This document shows, piece after piece, positions 45,771 through 57,319 of a DNA stretch of 64,000 bases. The notes below the pieces were generated by a model that was not told the origin of the DNA, ran no database searches, and was given only the letters and a program-made list of their open reading frames with translations. The translations under genes were made by a program, and so were the position numbers. Origin of the DNA: Clytia hemisphaerica (lineage: Eukaryota; Cnidaria; Hydrozoa; Leptothecata; Clytiidae); assembly GCA_902728285.1 (NCBI GenBank), contig CACVBU010000415.1:247776-311775 (forward strand). The letters run 5' to 3'. Position 1 is the stretch's first letter. Every line of letters starts with the position of its first letter.

Positions 45771-47287
45771 TTTCGAGAAAACAGGTAATAATTGCGAAGC
45801 AGTTTTGCTATCGTGTGCATGTACCTTTAAATTCTATATACCAGGGGAGCGCCAAGGAAAAATTGATGTGCGTTTTCTACGGTACTGAAAACATCATTTC
45901 GATCCATCAGGCGGCACTTTCTCATACATTTCTATCTGTCGCTTCCATAAATTTGGAACAATTGGTTTTTAGTGTAGAGGATGTATACCAGATCTAAAAT
46001 GTTGCGGAGATAATCTTGCCTTGAGTTTCTGTTTCGATTATCTCCCTAATGTTTAAATTAGGAAATTTAAAAAGGAGATTGGAAAATCAGCGCGGGCTGG
46101 AAGCGTTCAAACGCTCGTTTTTCAAGAAGTCGTTGCATTGACTCGGGAAAAGATTTTCGAACTTTTCCAAATATGTTGACTCTGAATTCGAATGTTGACT
46201 CTGTCTTTGAAAAATAAAATCATTGTTGTTTTGAAAAGAGACGTTGGTGCTTTGAAAAGAAACGGTGCTTGATGAAATGAAACGAAGAAAGCAGCTGGAG
46301 AAAGAAAGAAGATGGAATTTTTATTGTTTCGTCAACAGGACAGCAGCCTCAACGGAGTTGTTGCTTCGTTGCAAAAAGAGGTTCAAAGCTGGAAAATAAA
46401 CTGTATTATGATGGTGGGAGAACCATTCCTTAGATGATTGGATCTTGGTAGTAGAGAGCACAACATGAATTTGGAATTTTAGTATGTTTTGAAATGGGAA
46501 AAAGATAAAATATTTTGGATATGGCTAACCTGGAAGAATTTATTCCTCCCCTTATTGAGTGAAAGAAGAACTCTTTCTCTAATTCTGGCTTGGCCGACCC
46601 TCGCTCGATGATGTGGGCTCTGTCTCTGTGGTTGTTGTTTGTTGTTTATGAATACGCATTGGTGGTCAGAGAAATAGAACATTGACATGTGATTGTATTT
46701 TAAAGGATTTTATTGTTGATAATGATAATGGTAATGACTTGTAAAATGTCAAAATACATCGACAAAACTTGACATTATTTTTATGATGCACTTTAACTGT
46801 TTTTAATTTCTGTGCTACAATTAATACTGCCGAGAAAAAAGTCACAGATTTTTTTTAACTTTTTTATGTGAAGAGTTTGCTCCTGTTTGTCAACAACTCA
46901 AGGCTGAAAGACTTGTCATACTTGTCTCCAACATACTTAAGATTAAGAGCCTTTAGATTTCCCAACTTTGAAAAAATACACAGCCAGTAAAATATAGAGC
47001 TTTTGCTTAGTAGCATCGTTGAAGAATTCTTTCAAAATCTCAGATCTTTACTTTTTATCTGGTTTTTCATAATTTTCATCTCAGGATTTTACAGCGCTAA
47101 TAGTTTTGATATAATTTTAGAACATTGTTAAATTTTTCAGAATTTATGATGCAATTATACGATATTCCTAACTGCGTTAGATTATTGAATTTTGAAATTG
47201 TATAAGTCGACTTATTTCCATTAAATTCTAGTCTTGAAATCCTCCTTCTTTTACATCCCTGTCTCAATAAACCGGGTGATGTTTTAA
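45771..47287. other. non-coding stretch
   Basis: Short unassigned frames only (45815-45997; 46479-46688). No recognised gene or repeat. Confidence 0.5.
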
Positions 47288-48449
47288 GAGCAGATGCAGC
47301 TAAGGATCAGAAATATGGAATTAGGGGGTCTTCAGATTTTGATGAAATTTGGCACATATGTGAGGAACCTTGAGCTGATCACATGCAGAAAATTTCAGCG
47401 CTCTAGCACCAGCGGTTCGAAAGTTATGCCCAATTTTGTAAAAATCTATTTTACTGACCGGTAATTTACAGACCAGAATTAAAACTGCTATAACTCCTTC
47501 AATATTTATCTAATTGAGCTGAAATTTTGCACACATGAAGAACTTATGGATTACTTTCAGGTAAAGTCAAAAAAAAATTTTTCGAGACCACTGATGTTCC
47601 GCCATTATGGATTTTCGTTTTGAAAATTCTAAAATCTTTGCGCAACTCGTGCCCAATTTCCCCAAAAAGGGGTTGTCAGAATTTTGAGTGTCATATATCA
47701 TTTGAAAGCTCAGACTGTCTTCTTTCAAGACAAAAAAGAATTAGGATGGAACTCTCATCCTAACTAAAGAAAATTTGATTTGAAGTGGGGTCATTTTTTT
47801 ACCGAAAAATTCAAAATTTCCCTAGCAACCGTGTATGAATTCCTTAGTAACCAAGGTAAATATTAATTCAAATGATCTGATTCATTCATAGGAACATTTT
47901 CTTATGTGTCTTTGAGCATCAACAGATGTAAACTCCCTTAAGTAATCATCAAGATCATTTTTTTTCTATTTTCCACCTGAATTAGCAAATTTTCCTTAGC
48001 AACAAATGACAGCTCTAGGCAACCAAAGAGGTAATTTATTGTTTTATTATTTTATTTACCTATTTCATTGTTTTCCTTGGTAAAAAAGTGAAAAAAGGAG
48101 GAAAAGTATACTGAAGTATCAAGGATAGAAAATTAGAGAGAAAGGTATCCCAAAATCTTGTCCTCACTTTGGGAATACTTAACTATTTATTTTACTTACA
48201 ATTCAACATGATTCCCATTTAATCCCACTCCAAAGCCTGTCCATTATGTAAATATAAGTGTTTTTATTTATTTTTCTCATTTTTTAAATATATAAATGTT
48301 ACTTCTATGAAGGCTCATTTGAAGAAAAAGTTTGCAGAAGCACTATCAAATTTTTTTTGATCATTTGAAATATAAAAGTGGCGTAATGGTTTTAGATCAA
48401 TTTTGATAAAATATGTTTTAAACTATTCTAAAAATAATATAAAATTCTA

Positions 48450-48578
48450 CTGGGTGACCCCAAAAAAGTGTAAATAGGAAAGGTAAAATTAATTTCAGCA
48501 TATATTATTTTAAAATTTGGTTCAGTACTTCTCTAGGTTTTTCTTGAAGTCAAAATTCACTTTTTTTGGGTCACCCTG
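48450..48578. mobile_element. 129-bp mariner-type MITE
   Basis: ctgggtgaccccaaaaaagtg and the inverse cactttttttgggtcaccctg are classic mariner-like ends. TA precedes the left end; TT follows the right. It abuts the first readable codon of the gene at 48579, so it has probably cut off that gene's 5' part. Confidence 0.8.
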
Positions 48579-49517
48579 TTGGCACAATCTAAGAAAAAAA
48601 AGTTGAGTTGCTTTGTTGGTGAGAGATTAAATGAAGAATGTGGTTTGACTTGGTTTGGATCTAATGATAGTAATTCTCTTCCTGTAAACTTTGGTGAGTG
48701 TCGTCAGGATCCTACCACCCATCTTTCATCATTGGGATTCTCAGATGAAACAATCTTTCACTGCCCAAACACCAATGAACAATGGCTTATCATGCATCGT
48801 CTTCAATTTACAATCCCAGATGAGGCGCTAATATGCCCAAAGCACCGATTAAAATTTGGATTAGGATGGAAACCTGAAGTGTCATGCCAATATCCCAGCC
48901 ACAAGAAATCAAAATTGAAAGCAAAGAATATGCGCAAAATACCAATTTCAGCAGCAGCACAGTGCCACCTCCTCTTTTCTAGTGCTGGAGAGAAAACAGT
49001 CATTCAAGTTGGTTCCAAATGGTGCAGTAGTTGTCGAGTCAAATGCCATCCCTCTTTAATGGAACAAAACAAAATAGACCTAGGTCATAGGTGTTCTCTA
49101 TGTCTTGAAATGCATGACACAAATGAGATGGATGTTTCATTAATCTCAATGGATGACAATCAGCCTGACCACCTAAATGCATCTATTGTTTCAACAAAAC
49201 CAGAACCTGCTGACAGTGATTATGAACCTGAGCCTCAATATTCCGAAAAAGAAATCTTCAATCGATCCATGAGTAGCATGTCAAGTGAATGGGAGCCATT
49301 GACATTTCAACTACATAAAGAGTTTGATGACTTGGATGAAAAGAACCAGAAAATGCTTGTCAGAAAAAGTTTATCAGCCATTGACACCGTGTTTGAATCA
49401 ATTGCACCGGGCCAAGCAGAAAAATTGAAAAAAGCATGTGCCAATCCAACACCCGACACCTATCTTACCGAAGCACTTCAGCACTTTATATTTTCAGGTT
49501 TGAGCCAAACGCAATGA
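48579..49517 (+). CDS. cysteine/histidine-rich protein inside TTAA element, 5' end missing
   Basis: An uninterrupted frame of 312 codons, the longest intact coding stretch of the window. It has no ATG near its start: the first codon is TTG at the edge of a MITE. Visible features: a basic start (SKKKKLSCF), CRQDP, LICPKHRLKFGLGWKP, SCQYPSHKK, a second pair WCSSCRVKCHPS and CSLCLEMH, then an acidic linker with DSDYEPEPQYSE and a helical C-terminus. The CPKHR..G.GW..C.YP.H..VGSKWCSSC order suggests a zinc-binding module and is familiar from multi-copy proteins of cnidarians and sponges, but I cannot name the family. Candidate accessory or DNA-binding protein of the TTAA element. Intactness suggests recent activity or selection. 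Confidence 0.7.
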   Translation: MAQSKKKKLSCFVGERLNEECGLTWFGSNDSNSLPVNFGECRQDPTTHLSSLGFSDETIFHCPNTNEQWLIMHRLQFTIPDEALICPKHRLKFGLGWKPEVSCQYPSHKKSKLKAKNMRKIPISAAAQCHLLFSSAGEKTVIQVGSKWCSSCRVKCHPSLMEQNKIDLGHRCSLCLEMHDTNEMDVSLISMDDNQPDHLNASIVSTKPEPADSDYEPEPQYSEKEIFNRSMSSMSSEWEPLTFQLHKEFDDLDEKNQKMLVRKSLSAIDTVFESIAPGQAEKLKKACANPTPDTYLTEALQHFIFSGLSQTQ

Positions 49518-50601
49518 TTGAAGAGAACACACAACTGACCAAAGTCAACAATCGATGAAAAACGAAAACAATCACATAGATATTATTTCATTAGCCATTC
49601 TTCTTTAATTTTGACAAGAACTATAGTATCCAAAAACCATTATTTCTATACATTCACTCCTTCATTCCACTTTTTTCATACTTTTTTTCTCCATCTTTGC
49701 CTCAGGATTGAGAGAATTTGCATATTTTGAAGGAAATTTTGAAATAAAACTTTGATATTGGTTAAAAAATGTTTGGATCCATCATATACACTCTCAAAAA
49801 AGATTTATCAAAGGACCTACAGGCAAAAATTAAAACATTAAAAGGGGGATTTCTAGCGGTTTCTAAGGAATTTTTGCTTGTTGCTAGGGAATTCTTGAAA
49901 ATAGAAAAAAAATTGACCTTGATGATTACTTGTAGGGTGTTTACATCTGTTGATGTTTAAAAATACATAAAAAAATGTTCCTATGAATGAATCAGATCAT
50001 TTGAATTAATATTTACCTTGGTTACTAAGGAATTCATACACGGTTGCTAGGGAAATTTTTAATTTTTCGGTAAAAAAGTGACCCCACTTCAAATCAAATT
50101 TTCTTTAGTTAGGATGAGAGTTCCATCCTAATTCTTTTTTGTCTTGAAAGAAGACAGTCTGAGCTTTCAAATGATATATGACACTCAAAATTCTGACAAC
50201 CCCTTTTTTGGGAAATTGGGCACGAGTTGCGCAAAGATTTTAGAATTTTCAAAACGAAAATCCATAATGGCGGAACATCAAAGGTGTCAAAAAAATTTTT
50301 TTTGACTTTACCTGAAAGTAATCCATAAGCTCTTCATGTGTGCAAAATTTCAGCTCAATTGGATAAATATTGAAGGAGTTATAGCAATTTTAATTCTGGT
50401 CTGTAAATTACCGGTCAGTAAAATAGACTTTTACAAAATTGGGCATAACTTTCGCACCGCTGGTGCTAGAACGCTGAAATTTTCTGGATGTGATCAGCTC
50501 AAGGTTCCTCACATATGTGCCAAATTTCTTCAAAATCTGAGGACCCCCCTAATTCCACTTTATATGGAGGCCTTCTGAATCTTAGGTGCATCTGCTCTTA
50601 A

Positions 50602-51780
50602 GTTTGTTTAATTTGTTGCCTCTGGGTTCTCTGCAAGGGAAACTTTTTGAAGAGGCTAAAGGGGTATTTTTCTACTGGAGACGAAATTTTTGCCAAGTTT
50701 TCCAGCGGGTATGTGACACAGGGGTGTTTATGTTAGTTCTTTCGTTAAGGGGTGTATCAAAAAATTGCAATTTGGAAAAAAAGTTTTCGAATGTTCTTTT
50801 TATAATTCGAACGTTCGAAATTAAAGATTCGAAACTCGAAAGTTCGATTTGGAACGCAAGGAATTCGAACCCGGAAGTAAAACAAGTTCAAAACAAAAAC
50901 TAATAACTAAAAATACTCAATGCTTAAGGCAGACAAACTTTCCCGAGCAAAAACAATTTGTGAACTTTTTATTGAATATTCTTAGAGAGTAGAGAAGAGC
51001 ATAATGGATTAAAGAAATATTTTTAGGGTATATAAGTCACATTCATTTGAAATTGCTGATTTTCCAACGATTTGTGAAACAATTTGTATAATTTTCCTCA
51101 AATTCGTAGAAGTAAACGTTGTAAGTTTGTTGTATGCCTGAAGTGTTTGAGTAAATCTCTAAAGGGGCACAGTCTTCCTGGACCTGAGCAGTTGTATCTA
51201 GGGTTTGTATTTACGATTCTAGTGACCCTATAAATATTTTGCTTGCAACTTGCGAATCGAGTGACTTGCCTGAATCGCTTCGCAATTCTTTTACATATAC
51301 ACTAGTTTCATTTCATCTCCGTCCGATCTAATATGGCTCAGCCCTACTCTTATTATGACTGAAGGTCATAATTTCAACGACCTCTTTGTTTCTACTCACA
51401 AAAACATGGCATTTATTGTAAGTATTAAATAATGATTTAAATTCCTCGAATATCTGCGGTTTTCACTTCCCTGCTAATATTACATTGCAAGATTCAGGGT
51501 CTTGTATTGCTGATTGCAGATTCAAGTAGTAGTGTTTAGTTTTAAGCCAACTAAGTCATTTCAAACCCTGTTGCACACAAGTGAAGTCTGTTGCCTGAAA
51601 GTACCCTTACAAAGGTAGCAGGTATCTCCTACTCATTAGGTGAGAGGTGAAAAACGAAGCTCTTCACAAGGTGAAAGCTAAATATGTGAATTGAATCCAT
51701 GATAGTGATTGAGATTTATAGACAAAGAATTGGCTTCGGGCATTTTCTGATGTTTTCACAATTTTATTTTAGGAAACCTA
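50602..51780. other. non-coding stretch, possible DIRS 5' flank
   Basis: 50760-50880 is rich in ttcgaa and gttcga motifs. 51150-51700 has no recognised gene. It could include the untranslated leader of the DIRS element that follows. Confidence 0.45.
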
Positions 51781-51808
51781 AAGGAGTAGCAGTAATGATG
51801 AGGAAGAG

Positions 51809-53460
51809 GTGATCTCAACCGAACCCCCTCAGGACAAAATGCCACGCTTAGAGCTGGACGATAATGATGATGGCTCTGATCTGCAGGAAAAATTGATAAC
51901 TTGTGTCCAAAAATATCTGAAGAAACATTATTCAGACAAGTTATTGAAAGAGAAGATTTTAGAGGGATGCGCAGTACCGACTAACATCGAAAAGCCACCT
52001 AAAGTTTATATCTATATTAAAGAGATGATTAATGAGACCTTTGCAAAGGCAAGAAATCTCAGATTGGATGGTTATTTAACAGGTATCCAAACTGCTATTC
52101 GCAACATTTTTGGCCCTCTGTCAGAGGTGTGGAAGGATGTTCAACAGAGAGCAAGCAACTTCTGGAAGAAGATGTCTCAGAAGAAGACAAGGTACTGAGA
52201 GACAATGAAATTGCAAAATTAGAGAACATCAGTCAATACTTGGACACTGTTGTTACACTAGTTGGCCAGGCATCACAAGTGTGCAAAGACTATGCTTTCT
52301 GACTGGGAACCAGCATTTGAAGAAAATGACTCCATCACCTTGTTCGGGAACAAGTTCGAAGAGGAGATAGTTCGAAGTTCCAAGGCCAAAAAGAAATTGA
52401 GAGATATTCACAAGGGTATGGTCAAATCATCCAACACCAGTACTTAGCCCTTTCCGAAGGACCCCTTGCCCTCGTTTTCAAGAGGCGTCAGGGGGGGCAA
52501 ACCGATAAAATCTCTTTTTCAAATGATAAAACCACCAAAAAAGCCCCCTCTTGCAGGAAAACTAAAATATTTTCATCAGAATTGGCTAATGGCACAGACA
52601 AAGGAAGAGTTATTAGTCACGAGGGATACTCTGATCTTTCTTCTAGAAAATTCGGGGTTTGTGATAAACTTCTAAAAGTTGGTCCTAGAACCCTGTCAGA
52701 GGTTAGAGTTCCTTGGGGTCATTCTCAACTCAGTAAAAATGGAAGCGTCTCTCCCAGAGAAAATTATGGAAAAAATAAAGGCCAATTACAGGTTGCTTCT
52801 TTCTCAGAGAATGGTTTCAGTAAGGGATCTAGCTCAATTATTAGGGAGATTAACAGCCGCTAACGTAGCAATTCCCCTTTGCATTACCGTGGTATTCAGA
52901 GACCCCAGATTCAGGGTCTTCTACAGGAAAATTCTTAAGAGGAACTGTTAGAATTGAACCAAGAAGTCAGAGCAGAAATGCTCTCTGGTGGATTCAGAAT
53001 ATAAATGTCAGCAACTGACGAAGTCTGTTGGTGAAGCCTCCGCAAATAGTGATCCAGACAGATGCCTCAAAGTCAGGTTAGGGGCGGTTTGTCAGGGACA
53101 GTCAGCAGGGGGACTATGGTCGGAAGATGAGAGAAAAGACATATAAATGTGCTAGAACTGAAAGCAGCCCAAATGGGGCTATTGATTTTTGCAGAGAGGT
53201 TAAGACCAACATCCATACATCTTCAGATAGACAACATTTCTGCCCTAGCCTACTCTTAAAGATGGGGGAAACAGTGAGTCCAGAGATGAACAGTATAAGC
53301 AAGGAGCTGTGGAGTTACCTGCTAGAACATGGGATCACAACTACTGTGGAGCATCTTCCGGGGATCTTGAACAGGTTAGCGGACAAAGAGTCGAGAAGGA
53401 AAGACAGGAGCAATTGGAAGCTAAACCCAAATGTTTTTTGTCAGTCTTGATACTGAAAAG
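51809..53460 (+). pseudogene. DIRS-like retroelement with internal deletion
   Basis: A gag-like part (51809-52198 and, after a frameshift, to 52447) reads VPTNIEKPPKVYIYIKEM, DTVVTLVGQASQ. At 52466-52600 the RT start AGKLKYFHQNW is fused almost directly to the late RT segment TRDTLIFLLENSGFVINF and EFLGVILNSVKMEASLPEK (52600-52790), so most of the RT palm, including the catalytic YxDD region, is deleted. The RNase H region follows in several frames: QTDAS near 53060, then INVLELKAAQ-like, LQIDN and GGTVSPEMNSISKELWSYLL, VEHLPGILNRLADKESRRKD and KLNPNVF (to 53450). The tyrosine recombinase and methylase of DIRS are not found. Non-functional. Confidence 0.8.
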
Positions 53461-54553
53461 CTTAAACGGTCATTTTTTTCAGGACAGCTTTTTTCATCAA
53501 AATGTGAACGGAAAATTAGGTTTTTATGTAGCAAATTGTCTAAGTTCATTATTGAATAATCTAGGCCGATCATGTCTGATCATACTTAATTTTTATTTTT
53601 ATTACAGCCAAGGGATATGAAAACCAAAATCTACAAAAACATTTTTTCCCAGAATAAATGCAAAAAGGTTGCGAGATAACTTTTTCCGTTCGCAAAGTTA
53701 TGTCCGCACACAATTGATTTGCTAGAGAAGTGAAAATGTTAATATCTATAGTTATTTGTTTGTTAACCCTTCCAATCCATTAGAGAACCAAACCAAGTAA
53801 CACTTAAATACCAGTTGCCTTTCATTGAAAAATATTCCATTTTGAATTGAACAGGGTATGATTTCCGTTCACAACTTGTCAACAATGATTCCGCATATTA
53901 TTTTCATCTGTATTTTTTCCAAACAACTTAAATTTTAGTGTCCAATGTACTTTATTCTCTATTCAATCGGTCTCTTTGAAGTTAGCTAATGCAAGTTTTC
54001 TATTTAAAAGACTTTTGTTGGTGAGAAAATGACTGAAGTGGCTTCCCTTGAAATCATTTATGTCCGCAACAAATGTTTCCGTTTTTTCAAACTATAGGCT
54101 CCTAAGATTACCAAAAAATATTGTTAGTAATGACTATTTAAAGTGATTTATACCTATTTAAATAAAATCTTATTTGGTTTTTTTAAAATCTGACTAGATT
54201 TCTTGAATTTAGTGTTGCGCACATAACTGATAATATTTATGATTCTGTGTTATGATATAATTTTGTTTTTCTGTTATTTGTCACACAGGCAGTTGGTGCA
54301 AAGCTTACTACAGGGTCATAACTTTAAGAAACATAAGTTTTTGACAAATGCTGGTCAATTCCATTAAGAATATGAAAAAAAACATTGGCAATTCTTTGTC
54401 TCTAGCTTTCTTTTTTCAAAAGTCTGAACCAATTTTTGGTAGGAAATATATTTCTTATGGCTCAAATCTTTGTTTCTAGCTTCTTTTACGTCTTAGTCAC
54501 TTATATTAACTTTGGATTTAACATTCAAGATAAGCTGAACTGCTACAAAGGCT
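53461..54553. other. non-coding stretch with repeated ttatgtccgc
   Basis: ttatgtccgc occurs at about 53697 and 54057 and inverted (gcggacataa) at about 54782. It may be a degenerate dispersed repeat. No gene. Confidence 0.5.
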
Positions 54554-54557
54554 TTAA

Positions 54558-54744
54558 AGGGACATAAAAGTACTTACGAAATTTGTAAACAAACTCTATG
54601 CAGCGGATACAAAATCAAACCAAATATGGCTAACTTTGATTGTTCAATTGTTTTACAAGTTTGTTTTGGACACGTGATTTTAATTGTTCTCTTTAATGAC
54701 ATGTGGTTTGCGCAATGTTTACATTTTACTACTTTTATGTCCCT
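54558..54744. mobile_element. 187-bp TTAA-flanked MITE
   Basis: agggacataaaagta and tacttttatgtccct are perfect 15-bp ends. TTAA lies on both outsides (54554-54557; 54745-54748), so it is a piggyBac/Kolobok-type non-autonomous element. Confidence 0.82.
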
Positions 54745-54748
54745 TTAA

Positions 54749-55093
54749 GTCTAATACTTTGGCTTAAAGTATTTCATGTTGCGGACATAACTCGCAGGCG
54801 TTTAGATCAGTTGTTATCTTAGTACTTAGTGAAACTTTGGTACTGCAGTGTAATGAGCGCACTATTTAATTGATTATATAATTATTCAAATTGATCATCT
54901 CTTGCACTGAAGAAACTCCAGTGTCCATGAAGTGAGTCCTTTCCATTGCTCTAAGCAAGTTTTGTGTTATTCTTTTGTTTCTTTTGGTTTGAAAAAGAAA
55001 TAGAGAAGTATTTATGTGGGGTTATCAGAATTCAAAGAAGTTCTTGAGTAATTTGATTATCATTATACTATTTATTGTAGACCTAATCTAAAA
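54749..55093. other. non-coding spacer
   Basis: AT-rich. No gene. Confidence 0.5.
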
Positions 55094-55679
55094 ATGACTA
55101 AATTTAAATTGCGTTTCCGTCCTGCTAAACTCCAGGAAACTATTCATCGTACAACGGATTATCGGCGCCGGATCAAGGACAAGAACCCTGAAAGAAAGAA
55201 AAAGGAGAGAACTTGAAAAGGCCAAACATGACAACTAAAGAGATGCAAGAATGAAGAGGAAAAGAAACGATGAATTGCAGGTGACGAGGCAAAAAAACTA
55301 CAGAGAGAGAAATAAAGCAGAGAAAGAAGCAACAAAGAAACGTCATTAGAACCAAGAACCAAATCTTGCAGAGGGTACAGAAACTCCTATTCTATCAAAC
55401 AAAAAAGTGGTTTGTCGTAAAGATTATCATCAAGAGTATAGAAGAAAACAGAGGGCTAACGAATCACGTCAGAAAAGACAAGCAGTTAAAATAAAGGATC
55501 GAGAAAGGAAAACACCACAAAGGAAAGCAAGTGAACAGCCATCAATTCTGACCCCTTTGAAATCGTCTCCAGCTTTGTCATCGATTTGTAACAGTAGTCT
55601 TGGATCGTACGCTGATACAGTAGCCGACTTGGTCGAATCTGCAACTTCTCTTTGGAAAACACAAGATAAGGTCATCTAA
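55094..55679 (+). pseudogene. broken Lys/Arg-rich gene, unknown family
   Basis: ATG at 55094 gives MTKFKLRFRPAKLQETIHR, TTDYRRRIKDKNPERKKKE and then a stop. The adjacent frame continues with in-frame stops near 55242 and 55347, then KDYHQEYRRKQRANESRQK and a Ser-rich end to 55679. The spacing Y(R)xxK..NPERxK..Y(R)xR repeats every 20-30 residues. Such basic helical repeats occur at the start of several transposon-like animal proteins, but I cannot identify it. One frameshift and two stops. Confidence 0.5.
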
Positions 55680-56430
55680 GAAATGTTATTCTCTAGACGA
55701 TGTTGCGACTGGGACAAATCAGCTATGGAAGGATATCAAGGATGGAAGCAACAATTCAATGCTCATTTGAAAAACCTTCAACATGAATTAAAGCTAAAAC
55801 AAAGGAGTTTTTAATAGACACGATCAGAACACTTCGGGTAATCAGAATCTTTTCTTAAAACTGTAAGGAAAATTCGATGTTTCCGCAATTGTACGTTCGA
55901 AAATATTAAGTTTTTAAAGACAAGAAACTGGAAAGACTTATATTTCATGCAGTGGGACACATATTCTAAATCAACCAAATCGATGCATTTCAACTTGATG
56001 CATCCAAACCTGAGACATTTCAAATCGATATATTCCAACTTGACACATTCCTATTTGAAACGTTCTATTTGACGATCCACAATATAAATTCCCTCCATTT
56101 TTATCTGGTCTGCGTTTTGTACGTTTAAAAGATTTTGCGCGCTTCATATGGAATTTCGCTTCAAATATCACCAGAGACTTTGTAGTGCAGTCTGCCTCCT
56201 TGATTCAGTTAAAATTACTTAAGAGTATCCATTATGGAAGACAATAACAACCTGTTGAAGTGCCTAGACGAATCTCGAAGGTCGCCCGAGCAATCTACTG
56301 AAGATAAAATCAAGAAATTACAAACATATCAAAAGAATTATCGTATATTTGAAGAAATCAGGCAAGGTCTTTCTTCATCAAGAACCTCCCATAATAACTT
56401 ACCGGTAGCAGGACACTTAGGCACAGATTT
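55680..56430. other. no gene recognised
   Basis: A 67-codon frame at 56234-56437 has a coiled-coil-like composition but no family. 55950-56060 holds a loose aaatcgatgcatttcaac-type iteration. Confidence 0.45.
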
Positions 56431-56889
56431 TGATTAATTCGTCTCAGACGTCTGAGATCATCTAAATTTCATCTCAAATCTTGACTATTTCTTTCCTTGA
56501 AAACAGCGTCTTAGACATCTCAGATCATCTGAGATCTTTCGAGATCATCTGAGGTTCGTCTCAAATTTTGACTATTTTTTTCCTTGAAAACAGCGTCTCA
56601 GACGTCTCAGATCATCTGAGATCTTTCGAGATTATCTGAGGTTCGTCTCAAATTTTGACTATGTATTTCCTTAAAAACAACGTCTCAGACGTCTCAGATC
56701 ATCTGAGGTTCGTCTCAAATTTTGACTATTTTTTTCCTTGAAAACAGCGTCTCAGATCATCTGAGATCTTTCGAGATCACTTGAGGTTCGTCTCAAATTT
56801 TGACTATTTCTTTCCTTGAAAACAGCGTCTCAGATCTCCAGAGATCTTTCGAGATAATCTGAGGTTTGGCTCAAATTTTGACTATTTGA
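56431..56889 (+). repeat. gatcatctgagg satellite, KDZ-side array of copy B
   Basis: About five and a half units of 65-90 bp. Each holds gtctcagacgtctcagatca, gatctttcgagatcatctgagg and ttcgtctcaaattttgac. The units contain nested palindromes (tctcagacgtctgaga). Inverted single units lie at 62178-62222, on the far side of the copy B genes. Confidence 0.9.
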
Positions 56890-57319
56890 TATTTTCTCCT
56901 ATCTTATCTATTTTGTAAGTTTTAAAACATCATCTAAGCTTCAATGTCAAAATGTTTATAACGTTTAGATCTTTTCGCTTCGAATTTTAATAACTCTAGT
57001 TGTAATTTTCTCGAACCATTAATATGTTTTTATTTTTTATATTTGCTGTAAATTAGAAATTGAATAAATGACTAACTGTTTGAAAAAGCAAAAATTATTG
57101 AATTATAAACTCAGATCGCATAACTTTATTTTAAAATATAAACAGATTATAAAAGCAGAATTGAACAACCTACAAAGACATCAAATTACTAAGAACACCG
57201 AAACATTAATTCTCACGAAATTCCTTGTATATAATTAATTTTTGTGCAATTTCATTTCCTAAGTTATTATTAGAATACATTATAATCTACCATGAAGGTT
57301 CCTTTCACTTAGTCATTGC
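56890..57319. other. non-coding flank of element copy B (KDZ side)
   Basis: About 430 bp, AT-rich. It corresponds in position to 7495-7814 of copy A. No gene. Confidence 0.55.

Larger units (their letters stand above)
47288..50597. mobile_element. 3.3-kb TTAA element with arms of about 730 bp
   Basis: gagcagatgc at 47288 and gcatctgctc ending at 50597 are the tips of two long inverted arms (about 47288-48010 and 49860-50597) that match closely along their whole length. TTAA flanks both ends (47284-47287; 50598-50601), the target duplication of piggyBac and Kolobok elements. The middle 1.8 kb holds one open gene (48579-49517) and a small MITE (48450-48578). No DDE transposase domain is recognised, so it is probably a derivative, or the gene is an accessory protein. 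Confidence 0.85.

Noticed and set aside
55159-55362. Minus-strand hydrophobic frames of 60-67 codons
   Set aside because: Antisense of the Lys/Arg-rich pseudogene at 55094-55679.
56431-56889. CRISPR or terminator interpretation of the palindromic repeats
   Set aside because: Whole 65-90 bp units are repeated with no variable spacers, and the genome is eukaryotic.
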